DNA of 64,000 bases, from NCBI GenBank assembly GCA_977017575.1, contig CDRNVI010000004.1, positions 434,001 through 498,000 on the forward strand, in the 5' to 3' direction. The DNA is from Paramoeba atlantica. Lineage: Eukaryota; Discosea. Positions 36,022-45,878 of the stretch are shown piece after piece. Made by a program: the position numbers and the translations under genes. The first letter of the stretch is position 1; each line of letters opens with the position of its first letter. Below the pieces are notes generated by a model. That model ran no database searches and was not told the origin of the DNA. It worked only from the letters and a program-made list of their open reading frames with translations.

Positions 36022-37920
36022 AATTCAAAATCCGAAAAATACACAAAAAGTGTTTAGAACTATCATTGATGATGATGATTCTTGTTCTCGGACTGTTTTC
36101 GATATTTTTGTTTTATAATACCTTTGTTTTTAAAAAAAAACAAAACAAAATGGAATACCCTTTACACACGGACTCTCTTAATACTATGGACATTGAGGCG
36201 GCACGGAAATTAATGAAACCACAAGTACGCGACCGATTTGATGAAGTTCGGAAACTCATAAACGAACCCCCTGTTACGGAGTATCATCTTCCCGAAAGTC
36301 ATGAATTTACGTTGAGTCGACAAGATGTGCAAACTTTAGTTAAAGATGGGATACTACAGAAAGTAACTGAACATGAGTTATATCGTAATCCTACGAAGGG
36401 ATGTATTAAACCATTTACAACGGTTGAGCACCGCACTCAAGGTCCGCGCCGTCGATTTATCTGTTGGCCTGAGCGTCAGAATGCTGCGGTACAAGAAGTC
36501 TACCAGCCCGATCTTAAAATTAACCAACCGTCAACCTACATTCCACGAATACAGTATTCGGGGGCGGTGAAGCGTGATCTGAAGTGTGGCTTTTTTCAAA
36601 TTGATATACCACTCTACGCCCGACCGTTCTACCGGTTTAAATATGAAGGCACTGTCTATCAAATGTCCCGCATGCCCATGGGGCACATGTGCGCGCCTGA
36701 GCTTCAGCATATCTTAACATCTGTTTTATCAGGACATCCGGATTTCGTGGCATCTCCTTATCCCCAGGAGGGTGTGCTGGATGTTTACCTGGATGGGTTT
36801 CGATGGTGCGGATCGCATCAAGAACGAAAGGACTACGAAGTTTGGGTCGAACGTCGAGCTAGTCGTCTCCGTGCTACTTTTAAGTAAACAGATTCCGTCA
36901 ACGCGAATCAGTATGAATTTCTGGGTGTCCAGTATGATCACGTGGCCAAGCGTTTCAAACTTACTGATCGATTTATGAAGAAGGTGCCCGATGACATACT
37001 CAACCAGTTACGTTATCACGAGTTAGAGAGCCTTACGGCACGGCTTATATATGCCAGTGGTATACTTCGAGTAAACCTGCCTCAATATTATTGGGCGATA
37101 AAATACGCTCGTCGACAGATTTCGCGGTTAAACAAATGACTTATACGTAGCTGACGAGACAATTATTTCTCCTCCCCCCTGTGTCACTTATCAATTTCAA
37201 AAGTGGATAAAGCTTGTAAAGCAGAATTCGTGGGGGGGGGGTCCCCGCGTGGACACCCGTTCGCGATAGGGAGGGATGTATATCTCTCTGGGAGGTGAAA
37301 AGGATAGGTATAAAATATTTGATTCTTTTGCGTACAAATAATGAAAGATGCATCATATTGGAAATTCAGCATACAGGTGGATAGTAGGTTTAAAAGATAA
37401 TGAGAAATACATGTATGTTAAAATATTTTGAGATATTTCAATAGCAGATTAATATTAGGACTCGAGTAGTATGTACTTGTGAAATTAATGTTTCTTTCCC
37501 GGAGAGCAATTCGTGGGTATTTTATAGACCGATACCGGAAGACACGCCGGCCGAAATGTTTACTGACGCATCTATGCAAGGGTGGGGTGCAGTCCTCAAT
37601 CTTCCCACAGGAGAAGTTTACGCGACAGGAGCACCATGGATAAACCAAATGGAAATAAATGCTGGTGAAGCCATTGCGGTGGAACGAGCATTAAATTTAT
37701 TTCAACATCACTGGCAAAAGTTTAAAAACATCCACCTGCGCATCGACAACACAAGTGTTTTATCCGCATTACGGAAAAAATGGAGCGACTCCGAAGGAAT
37801 ATCAAGTACATTGAAGCGCCTTATAGAATTTCAAGACCACAACAAGGTAAACATAACGCAGTCATACGTGCGAAGCAGAGAGAACTTGGCTGATAGCTGG
37901 AGCAGAGAGTTCTACTAAAG
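36022..37920 (+). mobile_element. YR retroelement D, broken remnant (DIRS/VIPER-like)
   Basis: A short stretch at 36022-36070 resembles the gag/YR boundary of element A (17529-17575). The rest is RT and RNase H, with YR absent. RT motifs: RRRFICWPERQN, KRDLKCGFFQIDI, MSRMPMGHMCAPE and the loop DVYLDGFRWCG. RNase H at 37556-37918 has FTDASMQGWGAVL, GEAIAVERAL, RIDNTSVLSAL and NLADSWSR. It is broken in at least three places, including a 273-bp insertion described separately. No B1-A2-B2 repeat was found on its right side. Confidence 0.8.
37235..37507. mobile_element. 273-bp insertion with 10-bp target duplication inside YR element D
   Basis: AATTCGTGGG occurs at 37225-37234 and 37508-37517 on either side of 273 bp that interrupt the RT/RNase H connection. 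The insert starts with G-rich sequence (GGGGGGTCCCCGCG), is AT-rich inside, has no ORF of note and shows no terminal inverted repeat or poly(A). The duplication length fits Mutator-like or some SINE insertions, but the family is unknown. Confidence 0.6.
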
Positions 37921-38510
37921 TTATATTAGTTTGCATTTCATCTAAAATTGGTTTTTGATTAATTGTGAGCTGACTATATGATTAGTTTTAAGACATTACT
38001 CCATAGATCGGGGGCCGCCGAGATATGGGGAATAGAACGAAAGATGATACTTGGGTGCAGATTTTCTTTAAAAAATAATAATATCGAAATTATTATACCT
38101 ACCTGTATAGTTTTCTTTTCTTTGTCAACGTGCGAAAGGGATATATACTTGCGATTGGGCCGAAACTAACGAGGACGAATACGAGGATAAAGCCCAAGCG
38201 TGGGTATATAGTTAGTGAGAAACTTTCATTGTTTTTGATTATATCATAGAAGGGCCCATAGATATACCTTTACTAATATACATGAGCTTATAAAATATGT
38301 AAGAACGATATAGTAGCGGGAGATAATCTTTACTATACTGCATAGGAATTATTCTATACGATTACCGCCCCATGTATGCATTCCGAGAGAATTATTCACC
38401 ATAAGGTCCGAAACAAAGATGCACGTTTATTTCTCGATGACAAGATACAACAAACAGATGTATACATGTATATGTAGCTTTCTAAGACGACCTGTCAATG
38501 CGGGTCGGTG
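37921..38510. other. Unassigned AT-rich spacer
   Basis: About 590 bp without a recognisable gene, repeat or RNA. The short frame at 37978-38169 has no similarity that I can name. Confidence 0.5.
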
Positions 38511-38553
38511 CGGGTAACTGGGTCGCAGACCCGGGTAATTACCCAGTTACCCG
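38511..38553. repeat. 13-bp perfect inverted repeat (palindromic start of a Tc1-like remnant)
   Basis: CGGGTAACTGGGT at 38511-38523 pairs with ACCCAGTTACCCG at 38541-38553, with a 17-bp loop that itself contains ACCCGGGT. It lies just ahead of a Tc1-like transposase fragment and may be part of its terminal region. Confidence 0.7.
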
Positions 38554-38570
38554 GCAGGGGTATGTCATGG

Positions 38571-39131
38571 GGGTGGGCATTTTTTTATTGGAAAAAAGAG
38601 GGGCCCCAAAAAGATACGGTGTCGCAACAGACGATGGTATGGGGGGAAGGGTGTTATGGCATGGATGGGAATAAGCAAAACCCACGGCTTCTTCTTGCAT
38701 ATCTTCAAGCCAATTGGGGGTATGAGCCATGCAGACGCCCACAAAGTAAAGGGCGAAACTATTCTAAAAAACGACAAAGAATCTTAGAGCATTTGAAGGA
38801 AAATAAGGAAAATGTATGGGTTCAAATGGATAACGCCACAACCCATAATTTGGTAATGCGTGAGCTTATAAACTGTACCATTCCTCTTATGAATTGGCCA
38901 CCCAACTCTCCAGATCTCAATCCTATTGAGAACGTTTGGAGCGTGATGAACAAAATTGTGCAAAAAAAATTTAAGCCACACAACTATGTAACCCTGACAA
39001 AGGCCATAGAAAAGGCGTTTAATGCTCTAAAACGTGCCCCACACAAACAGAAAGCGTTGAATTCCATCAAATCTGTTCCCAAACGTATGCAAATAGTTAT
39101 TCAGACCAATGGGGAGCATTGCGGATATTGA
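38571..39131 (+). pseudogene. Tc1/mariner-like transposase, C-terminal fragment (DD32E spacing)
   Basis: From about 38571 the frame shows QQTMVWGEGCYGMDG (a TMVWG block), a catalytic Asp in VQMDNATTHN, and WPPNSPDLNPIENVW with the catalytic Glu. There are 32 residues between Asp and Glu, against 34 in classical Tc1. The DNA-binding N-terminus and the first catalytic Asp are absent, so it is a truncated copy. The stop is at 39131. The flanks carry no clear TIR pair. Confidence 0.8.
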
Positions 39132-39224
39132 TACTTCTTCCTTTTTTCTCATTTTCTCATTGAAAGGGTGATTTGTTTCTAGATGTCTAATGTACCATTT
39201 TTTGTTTTTGGCCTACTTTGGGGT

Positions 39225-39330
39225 CACCACCAGAGCACCAGGGGGTCCCTATGAAAAAAAGGCGGCAAAGCTCTTCGCTAGGGGAACGAGATCTCTCGAA
39301 TGCTGCAAAAATGAGCAAACACGGATCAAA
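39225..39330 (-). repeat. Subterminal repeat related to the MITE at 51.1 and 51.55 kb
   Basis: Read on the minus strand, this stretch contains GAGAGATCTCGTTCCCCTAG then CGAAGA followed by a C/T-rich run with CCCCCTGG. The same order occurs at about 51190-51250 and 51560-51620. It is probably a terminal fragment of the same transposon family. Confidence 0.55.
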
Positions 39331-39377
39331 AAATTGACATTTGCCAGGCCGGGGGCACACTTCTGCCCATGGGTGTA

Positions 39378-40353
39378 TTAAATGTCAATAACTTCACAGA
39401 AATACCGAAGATTTTTCAGCATACGAAGTAAAGCGTCGTTACCATTTATCTTCAACTTTCCATTGCTTTTCTCAGCGAAAGCTCGTACTCGGCTGCCGCG
39501 CTTTTCATCACCCCGACCAAGTACACCCTCTTCACGCTTGAGCGTCTTCTTCACAAGTGAATTAGCCGACTCAACTGTGTTTGTACGAACGCCTTCTTGG
39601 GTTACCCACTCGCGTCGGTGAACCACCTTTTCCCACTTGTATCTACCTTGCAGTTGCAGATTATGACGAGCGGAATCAGTCCAGATCCTAGTTCTCGATC
39701 CCGCAGCCAGAGCTTCGATGTTAGGAATAAGTGACGACGTGCTTCGATCGGGGACAACGTCCATAAATATTTCAGAGATTTTATTTTTTCTTGTCGTTTC
39801 AACTATAGTTTGAGCGGCTTGCGGCCCTTCACGTCTGACACGTCGAGTACGATTGTTGCCTCCCCGCTTCCTCGTTGAGAAGAACGTTTCATCGCACTGC
39901 ATGGAGGTCAATGTTCCATGGCGACGAATTCTTTTCGTCGAATTCTTTTCGAAGTACGTGTATCGTCCCGATCATAGAATCCAACGCTTGGCGCAGCCTG
40001 ACCATGGTCGTCACACTTAAGCCCGTCTCCTCCGCTGATACCGCATGTGGCTCGCCACGGGAGTACAAAATAATAGATTTCAGCACTTGCTTTGCAGTGC
40101 GTTTTGCATTCCCTGGAACCAGGGGCCCAAGAATGTCATACACCCCTTTGCACTTTTTGGTACACCGCCACTTCTCGTCGCTCAATCGCATTTCCAATGG
40201 AGAGGAGTGACTTCCCTTGTTGCATATCACCTTCCTTGCAACAAGATCATGGCATTTTAACCAGTGTCGACATTGAGCCTCTGTCCACTTTGCTACCGTA
40301 CTAATAGTTAGCTTCCGACGGCACGTGAATCCACGACACCCCTGACACACCAT
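39378..40353 (-). pseudogene. Merlin (IS1016/ISXO2-like) transposase, frameshifted
   Basis: Minus-strand gene in two overlapping frames. The N-terminal part (40353 to ~39889) has a cysteine cluster (CQGCRGFTCRR) and KWRCTKKCKG. The C-terminal part (from ~39911 to 39378) has CDETFFSTRKRGG with the first catalytic Asp, RIWTDSARHN with the second, and VRTNTVESANSLVK with the Glu. These are the motifs of Merlin/IS1016 DDE transposases. A tandem 14-bp duplication at 39923-39936 and 39937-39950 lies exactly where the frames change and can explain the frameshift. TIRs were not found. Confidence 0.8.
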
Positions 40354-40468
40354 GTAAGGAATTCAGAAAAATGTAAAATCTTTTTTCTAAAAAGTACATG
40401 GATAATTTCCCCCGCTTTTCTCAATATTTATTACCAAATTTTTGGAAAGCGAATTCTGGTTCAATTTC

Positions 40469-40579
40469 CCCTGTCCTTTCAATGGTTGCGAAAAGGGAGT
40501 TGTGCGAGAAAAAGATTAACTCTGATGGAAGCCCATATTCCAAATAGAACAATCGCATGAAAGGTTTGAATCTGGGGTT
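40469..40579 (-). pseudogene. LINE group I RT fragment (37 codons)
   Basis: Minus-strand reading NPRFKPFMRLFYLEYGLPSE then LIFFSHNSLFATIERTG matches LINE-5 NPIFKPFMRLFYFEYGLPSE and its continuation. Both sides are unrelated sequence. Isolated fragment. Confidence 0.85.
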
Positions 40580-40823
40580 TTCTGTCAGGGATAACCCACT
40601 TACGCTCCGGCAAACTGAAGAGACAGGAAGTTTCCTTCTTGCTGCTGAGGAGTGCACGTCTCTTGCGTGACGCATGTCACCTCAAAAATACAACACTGCA
40701 CATGGTGTTCTTGATATTCAGGTCTGCGGTGCCTGCGATCATTATTTATGCTAACTTCTTTTTCTAGTTTTGCTGAGATAATTTCGTTGCGATGAAATTC
40801 TACTACGATAAAAATTCTGAAAA

Positions 40824-40893
40824 GATAAAATTATGCTGCGATAAATTTCTGCAAAGATAAAATTATGCTGTGATAAATTTCTGCAAGGATAAC
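40824..40893. repeat. 32-bp tandem array at LINE fragment (left part)
   Basis: Two full units (40824-40855, 40856-40887) beginning GATAAAATTATGCTG and ending ATAAATTTCTGCAA, a partial third unit, and degenerate units upstream from about 40765. Related degenerate units reappear after the LINE fragment at 41231-41292 (AAAGATAAAATTATGCTG at 41275-41292), so the LINE piece is embedded in the array. Confidence 0.85.
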
Positions 40894-41136
40894 TTTCTGC
40901 CGATAGATGACATCCCATCCAATCAGTTTGTGTGCATCCCCGTCCTGTCCGGCGGGGCGATGCACGCGTACACGAAGCTTCTGCTGAACACTCTCGCTGA
41001 CATGTCGGGCGCGGAGCGTGAGATGGTGCTTGAGGACTTTGCTCTCCAACTTCAAGAATTGAATGGAGCCGTAGTGTCTTCTCAGCTGAAACAGTTTCTT
41101 GCTCCAGCAACAAGATTTGAGTACGTGGGTGTATAA
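40894..41136 (+). pseudogene. LINE group II, last ~80 codons
   Basis: Reads LPIDDIPSNQFVCIPVLSG then GAMHAYTKLLLNTLADMSGA and LQLQELNGAVVSSQL, ending in TAA at 41136. It matches the C-terminus of LINE-2 (LIPREKFVCLSVLAGGAMN ... LQELNGVILNAQ). It lies downstream of the endonuclease core and holds no catalytic residues. It is flanked on both sides by units of a 32-bp array. Confidence 0.88.
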
Positions 41137-41650
41137 AACTAATCTTGGTAAGCAATAGGAAATATTTCTAAAAACTCTTGGAAATATACTCGGACTTTGT
41201 ACTTGTCAGAAATAAAGGAAAACATGAATTGAAAGTATAATTGTGCTGCGAGCAAATTCAGATGGGAATTGTTAAAAGATAAAATTATGCTGATGTAAGT
41301 GGAATTTGCACTTCTGGTTTTATCGCGCTGGAGGATGTTTTCCACATACATATGCGCCGCACATACCCGCCGGGTTTGGCGGGTGCAACCCGCTAACATA
41401 GTGATATATTATAAATTTATATTGTTTTTTTGAAAGGCCTATTTTGTTAAGATGATGTAGAAGCTACATACGTTTCAATTTGTTTTTCATGTATATGATG
41501 TGAATAGGTGAACTCATTTGAAAATAAATTATTATTTCATCTTTATAGTTATTTTCTTTTATGTCCTGTGCGGCCCCTCGGTGTGGATTTCTTTTTCATC
41601 TTGATGCAACCCTGTGGGTGGCGAATTATTGGGCTGTCGTCTTGTGGCAT
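41137..41650. other. Degenerate array units and unassigned AT-rich sequence
   Basis: Contains the right-hand degenerate 32-bp units (41231-41292). From 41300 to 41650 I see nothing recognisable apart from a short AT-rich tail of the adjacent minus-strand LINE fragment. Confidence 0.5.
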
Positions 41651-41651
41651 G

Positions 41652-42218
41652 CTATGTTGGACAAGATTTAGCTTTTTGTGACGACGGTTGAAGAAATCCG
41701 AAGAGAGAATGGCACTTAATTTTGACTGTACACTCCGACTTCGCATTTTTTTGTTTCGCTTTCGGGGAGTCCGGCGGTGTTACCGGCAGAGGTGGCGAGC
41801 GAGGTCGTTGAGGTGAGGACGGCCGTGAAGAAAAACCTGTAGACAGAGTTGACGCGCTTCGTCTAGGGGAGGGCGACGGCGAAGCGGGTGGTGGAGGAAG
41901 TCCCGATGTCTTGGACAGTGACTCAGGCGGTGACAAGGGCGATGGCAAACGTGGCATAGAGGAGGCGATCGGATCGTGAACCGATTCATCCAAGGGATGT
42001 GGCGTCAGTCGCGAATGTGGTGAGATGGCGGTGGGATGCGGCGTTTGGGTTGCATTAGTGACTTGGCGGCTCCCGCTTGGCGGCGGCGGCGGCGGCGACG
42101 GCGGTGCCACTGGAGGTCGTTCCTCGGGCGGTTTCTTCCTTCGGCGGGACGGCGGTAGAGGCTGCACGACGGGAGCTACTCCCGTGTCTTTCGCCCGGCT
42201 GCGGGTAAACATCCCCAT
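41652..42218 (-). pseudogene. LINE-7: N-terminal fragment of an RLE LINE
   Basis: Minus-strand start MGMFTRSRAKDTGVAPVV is nearly the same as the deleted LINE at 12456. Then comes a Pro/Ser-rich region and KSECTVKIKCHSLFGF, comparable to NKCSVTIKSANLLSTG in that copy. The fragment stops at 41652, before the conserved FPIPPD block. The 5' UTR (a poly-A run and TCTTACTTTTC) borders a 31-bp array. It shows that the MGM start and Pro-rich leader are genuine LINE features. Confidence 0.75.
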
Positions 42219-42238
42219 GAAAAGTAAGATTTTTTTTT

Positions 42239-42515
42239 CCTCGGTGGATCGTGCTACATAGGAGTCCACCCTCGGTGGATCGTGCTACATACGAGTCCAC
42301 CCTCGGTGGATCGTGCTACATAGGAGTCCACCCTCGGTGGATCGTGCTACATACGAGTCCACCCTCGGTGGATCGTGCTACATACGAATCCACCCTCGGT
42401 GAATCGTGCTACATAGGAGTCCACCCTCGGTGGATCGTGCTACATACGATTCCACCCTCGGTGAATCGTGCTACATACGAATCCACCCTCGGTGGATCGT
42501 GCTACATAAGGGTCC
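42239..42515. repeat. 31-bp minisatellite, about 9 copies
   Basis: Units begin CTCGGTGGATCGTGCTACAT and end with a variable ACGA/AGGA-GTCCACC segment. Variants include GTGAATCG for GTGGATCG. The array ends degenerately near 42515. It lies directly upstream (on the minus strand) of LINE-7. Confidence 0.95.
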
Positions 42516-43910
42516 AGCCCCTGATAAATAGTAGGTATGTGCGTGCGCAGGTAACGGTATGTAACGCGGTATGTAGCGCAGCGATCTCATAGGTCGTTAA
42601 CGTGTACTTATCAATAAATTAGGTACTTATAAAATAAAATTTGCGGGCCCAAGTAAGCCGTAGTTCACTACGGAGTGCATTCGACCCGATCGTGTGACAG
42701 GAAGTGTGCATAACGTCCCTAAAGGGTAGTAATGCGTTACTTCCTTTCGCTCGAACAGGTCTCCTTTAACCCTGCTGGTACAAAGCCAGTGTCGAATGCA
42801 CTTACCTCCACCCCTCTTTTTCAGGCCTTGAAGGGCGTTTTTAGCTTTCCTACATTTTAGGCTGTTTGCGTCTTCTGTTTTAGACGGTTCGTATTGCTTT
42901 ACATGAATGGGAAAATAAACGATTTTTTTTAAAAGAAATGAAGCGTTGAACAATGTAAACCTTCCATCCCCTTTTCACTAAACTGACAAGGTGCCGTTAA
43001 GGTAAGCCCATATCAGATGGTGGCTCCGGGCTTTGGACCGGAACTGCAGGGTTAAAGGAGACCTGTTCGAGCGAAAGGAAGTGATGAGATTAAGAATCAA
43101 TTGTGCGACCCCTGTGTATCGGGCCTGACTTCACCGAACCACATTCGCATTATAAATCTGACCTGATCATCAGTGCAATTCATATGCATGACAATTAATG
43201 CAGATAGAACTCTATATGAGTCATCGACTCCTATTTTATGCATTAAGTGTTGCACAACGGTGCACGTAAATCCAGTGAAAATAAGGCACTCTTCGTCGGT
43301 CGGAATAGGAAAATTCATTTGATAAAAGAATTTAAGCTTAATTGAAGGAACTAATACCAGCTAACATAAAGAATAACTCACGTAGAATTACGAAATTCGT
43401 TGAATTTTACTAAAAGAAAACTAAAATTCGGGCCGCTTCGCGGCTCGTGTATTTCAGGGGAATAAAGATAAAGGGTACCTTGAAGGGGACAGTACATATT
43501 CCAAGTATAACGTAACATAACCACCACGAGGTGCAGTGTTTTTGACGTGGAATCCCTCCTGATAGGCAGAAGGAAGAAGGATTTTTTGTTCTCTCTCTAA
43601 TTACTAGTCTTCCCCCGCATTTTTGGAATTAAATCGTCACTTTTTTAATATAAAAAATCCTTTTCTCTGAAAATATCTTTTTTTTTCTTATAATAGAAGA
43701 CCTCAAGTAAAACAAAAGAAAGCAACCATAATGGTACTCACCCTAGTTATTTAATACCTTGTTATATTCGGTACCGGGCAGTGCCTTGTTTCATAAGCGT
43801 CGACGACTCTCCGATGGGAGGGTTAGAAGACTATTGCATACAATATTTAACAGATATTTCGTCGCAGATATTTCGTTTTCTGCAGTACTGTGAATCGGCT
43901 TAGTGCATCT
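42516..43910. other. Unassigned region with a 36-bp perfect inverted repeat
   Basis: Holds a perfect 36-bp inverted repeat: 42739-42774 (starting ACTTCCTTTCGCTCGAAC) against 43047-43082, separated by 272 bp. A short hairpin GCCGCTTCGCGGC lies near 43433-43445. The minus frame at 43097-43318 (73 codons, MNFPIPTDEECLIFTGF) might be a transposase N-terminus, but I cannot place it. Otherwise nothing recognisable. Confidence 0.5.
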
Positions 43911-44363
43911 TTATTGATGTATTCCACCTACCCAATTCGCCTCGGGAATGTAGTCTCGGAGCTGAGAAACCAACATGTATGCAGATAATTTCTCTATTTC
44001 CAATTGGAAAGCCTCTCTCACATTTTCAAACTTGAGGTTTGCCCGCCGTGCTAGTGACTTCAGCAGCAGTTTCGTATCATTGGGTAAGAGGCCACAATCT
44101 GATGCAGCCAGACAACGAAAAAAATCACTTTCAACGCCTTTCTCCGAAACGTACTTCTTGAATTTCTTCTCAATCACTTGCTGCATGAGCGACGTGCTTG
44201 TCTGCTTCGCATAACTCTCACTGCTTGCAGCATGTGTGTGCCACAGTGAAGTCATAGAGAACCTCACGCATGTGGGGCCACATAATAGCTAGGTCGGGAC
44301 CTGATCGGATTCTGCGCGCCTTGCACGGATGGTGTTCGGCAGCTTCTGCAGAATGTGGCCAAA
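43911..44363 (-). pseudogene. LINE-6: C-terminal endonuclease end of a group I LINE
   Basis: Minus-strand sequence reads EAAEHHPCKARRIRSGPDLA and IMWPHMREVLYDFTVAHTCC (RLE core). After a one-base frameshift near 44228 it continues SYAKQTSTSLMQQ ... LSAYMLVSQLRDYIPEANWVGG to a stop at 43911. It is closest to LINE-5. The RT part is missing; upstream of ~44363 the sequence is unrelated and GC-rich. Confidence 0.85.
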
Positions 44364-44889
44364 TACGGCAGATTGAGCGATCGCCTCCCCTCTTAGTCCA
44401 AGAGCGCTCCTAGCGTGGGGAAACGAAGGACCTAGCCTAGAAAAAAGGACATAACCCCTTCGCTTCCCCGGGAGATGGGGAGGGATAAAACCTCAGCTAG
44501 CACCAATGACGTTCTACCTCCACCGAGGGGGTAGGGTTAGCGCGCTCGCAAACAACATACATGCCTCGGCGACGGGATGCCACGCCGTCTTAGCCCCGGA
44601 ACGCGGTTAACGACGCCGCGAACAGGGGTAGAACAGGAATAGGAACGGACACATTCCCTCCTGCTAGCTCGGAAACCCTTACGTCGGATGGCTGGAGGTC
44701 GCCACACCCCATCACCGGCAACGGTCCAATGCCGGGCTCCTGACCTTATCTTCCCCTTCTGACGCACCCAAAAGGATATGCCGTGGCAATGGCGATCCAG
44801 TTAGGATAAACAAAAAGGGGTGTATTAATTATTTTAATACACAAAAAATTTTAAAATACAAATTTACATTGGAGAGTATGCAGTAGGTC
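44364..44889. other. GC-rich unassigned block
   Basis: About 400 bp of GC-rich sequence (44370-44800) followed by AT-rich sequence. No frame resembles a known protein and no rRNA or tRNA pattern is evident. Short inverted motifs (CACCGGCAACGG ... TGCCGGGCT) suggest structure. Confidence 0.4.
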
Positions 44890-44980
44890 TGTGTAAGTTC
44901 GTGTTGGTCCGTGACGAGCTGTGTAGGTACGTGTAGGTTCGTGGTAATCCGTGTAGATTCGTGTAGGTTCGTGTAGGTTT
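44890..44980. repeat. 10-bp degenerate tandem repeat (GTGTAGGTTC), tract 1
   Basis: About nine units around the consensus GTGTAGGTTC (GTGTAAGTTC, GTGTAGATTC, GTGGTAATCC and others). A second tract of the same unit and orientation lies at 45821-45878. Confidence 0.9.
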
Positions 44981-45048
44981 TTTTGACATTTTTTGAGAAG
45001 GTTCATTAGCTCGGCCGCTAGGATGATTGCATGTAACCCCCCCCTGCT

Positions 45049-45251
45049 TACCTACCCCCCCCTCGCTTATAAACTTAAGTTTTATATACACTTACGGTTA
45101 TTTCTTTTTTACGCTCTTCGTTAAACGCGGTGGTAGTTTTCAACGCGAAGAGCGCAGCATGAGGGACTTCTAAGTTGAAAACAACCACCGCGTTTAACGA
45201 AGAGCCTAAAAAAGAAATAATCGTAAGTGTATAAGCGAGGGGGGGTAGGTA
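45049..45251. mobile_element. Foldback MITE with TA ends
   Basis: Two ~80-bp arms are near-perfect inverted copies: left from TACCTACCCCCCC at 45049 to TTTTCAAC at 45144, right from GTTGAAAA at 45174 to GGGGGGTAGGTA at 45251. The loop is only 29 bp. The left arm has a 17-bp extra segment. TA at both ends is the expected Tc1/mariner-type target duplication. No coding capacity. Confidence 0.8.
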
Positions 45252-45528
45252 AAGTAGACCGAATTAAACCACTGTCCGGGTTAATATTCCTGGTAGGAAT
45301 ATTAAGAGGGTATAGGAATATAACGAGGTATAGGAATATTAGCAGAAAAGGACCAAAACATTTTTCGCGCCGCTTCGCGGCGCGATCTTTGATCTTGTCC
45401 TCGTTTGGGTCTTGTGTGTACTTGGGGCTTGCTATTTTGATGAAAAAAGCATAACCCCCCCACTTAATATTTACACATTTTACTGGACACTTAATATTTA
45501 CCGGTGAAACGGTTATTAAGGATAAAAG

Positions 45529-45573
45529 TAATTAAGGCAGAACGGATTTAAAAATTATTTATTGCCTTAATTA
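45529..45573. repeat. Short palindrome TAATTAAGGCA / TGCCTTAATTA
   Basis: Eleven-base inverted repeat at 45529-45539 and 45563-45573 with an AT-rich loop. Nearby at 45362-45385 a GC hairpin (CGCGCCGCTTCGCGGCGCG) is also present. Confidence 0.7.
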
Positions 45574-45820
45574 AAGTGGCGCTGATAAAAGCCCAAAATA
45601 GTTCTTATTTGAATATTGTCGTTTGTAGCATAAATACCACATTTCTGCTAAAAGTGCTCAATTTCTGATCATTTTTCATGTTTTTCAAACTTTTCTAGAC
45701 GAGCTTCGCCTGTTTCGCCTACCTTTACGGTCTTCAACCAGTTAATACGGGTGTCCACGAGTGAAAAGGACCTCGGATTCGGAAAGTAAAACTACTAGAA
45801 ATCGGAAGAAAAGTGGTTCT

Positions 45821-45878
45821 GTGTAAGTCCGTGTGAATTCGTGTAGATCCGTGTAGGTTCGTGTAGAGGTTCGTGTAG
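45821..45878. repeat. 10-bp degenerate tandem repeat, tract 2
   Basis: GTGTAAGTCC, GTGTGAATTC, GTGTAGATCC, GTGTAGGTTC and further units, matching tract 1 in unit and orientation. The two tracts bracket about 840 bp. Confidence 0.85.

Noticed and set aside
36066-36130. Hydrophobic N-terminus (MMMMILVLGLFSIFLF) as a signal peptide of element D RT
   Set aside because: It arises from ATG and T-rich low-complexity sequence at a deletion junction; no homologue has it.
43047-43090. tRNA gene (GGTTAAAGGAGACC, GTTCGAGC)
   Set aside because: A GTTCGA-like T-loop motif is present, but no acceptor stem, D-arm or anticodon arm fits around it, and the segment is one arm of a long inverted repeat.
44530-44550. 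TAGGGTTAG as telomeric repeat
   Set aside because: Only about one and a half hexamers; no array, so not evidence of a chromosome end.
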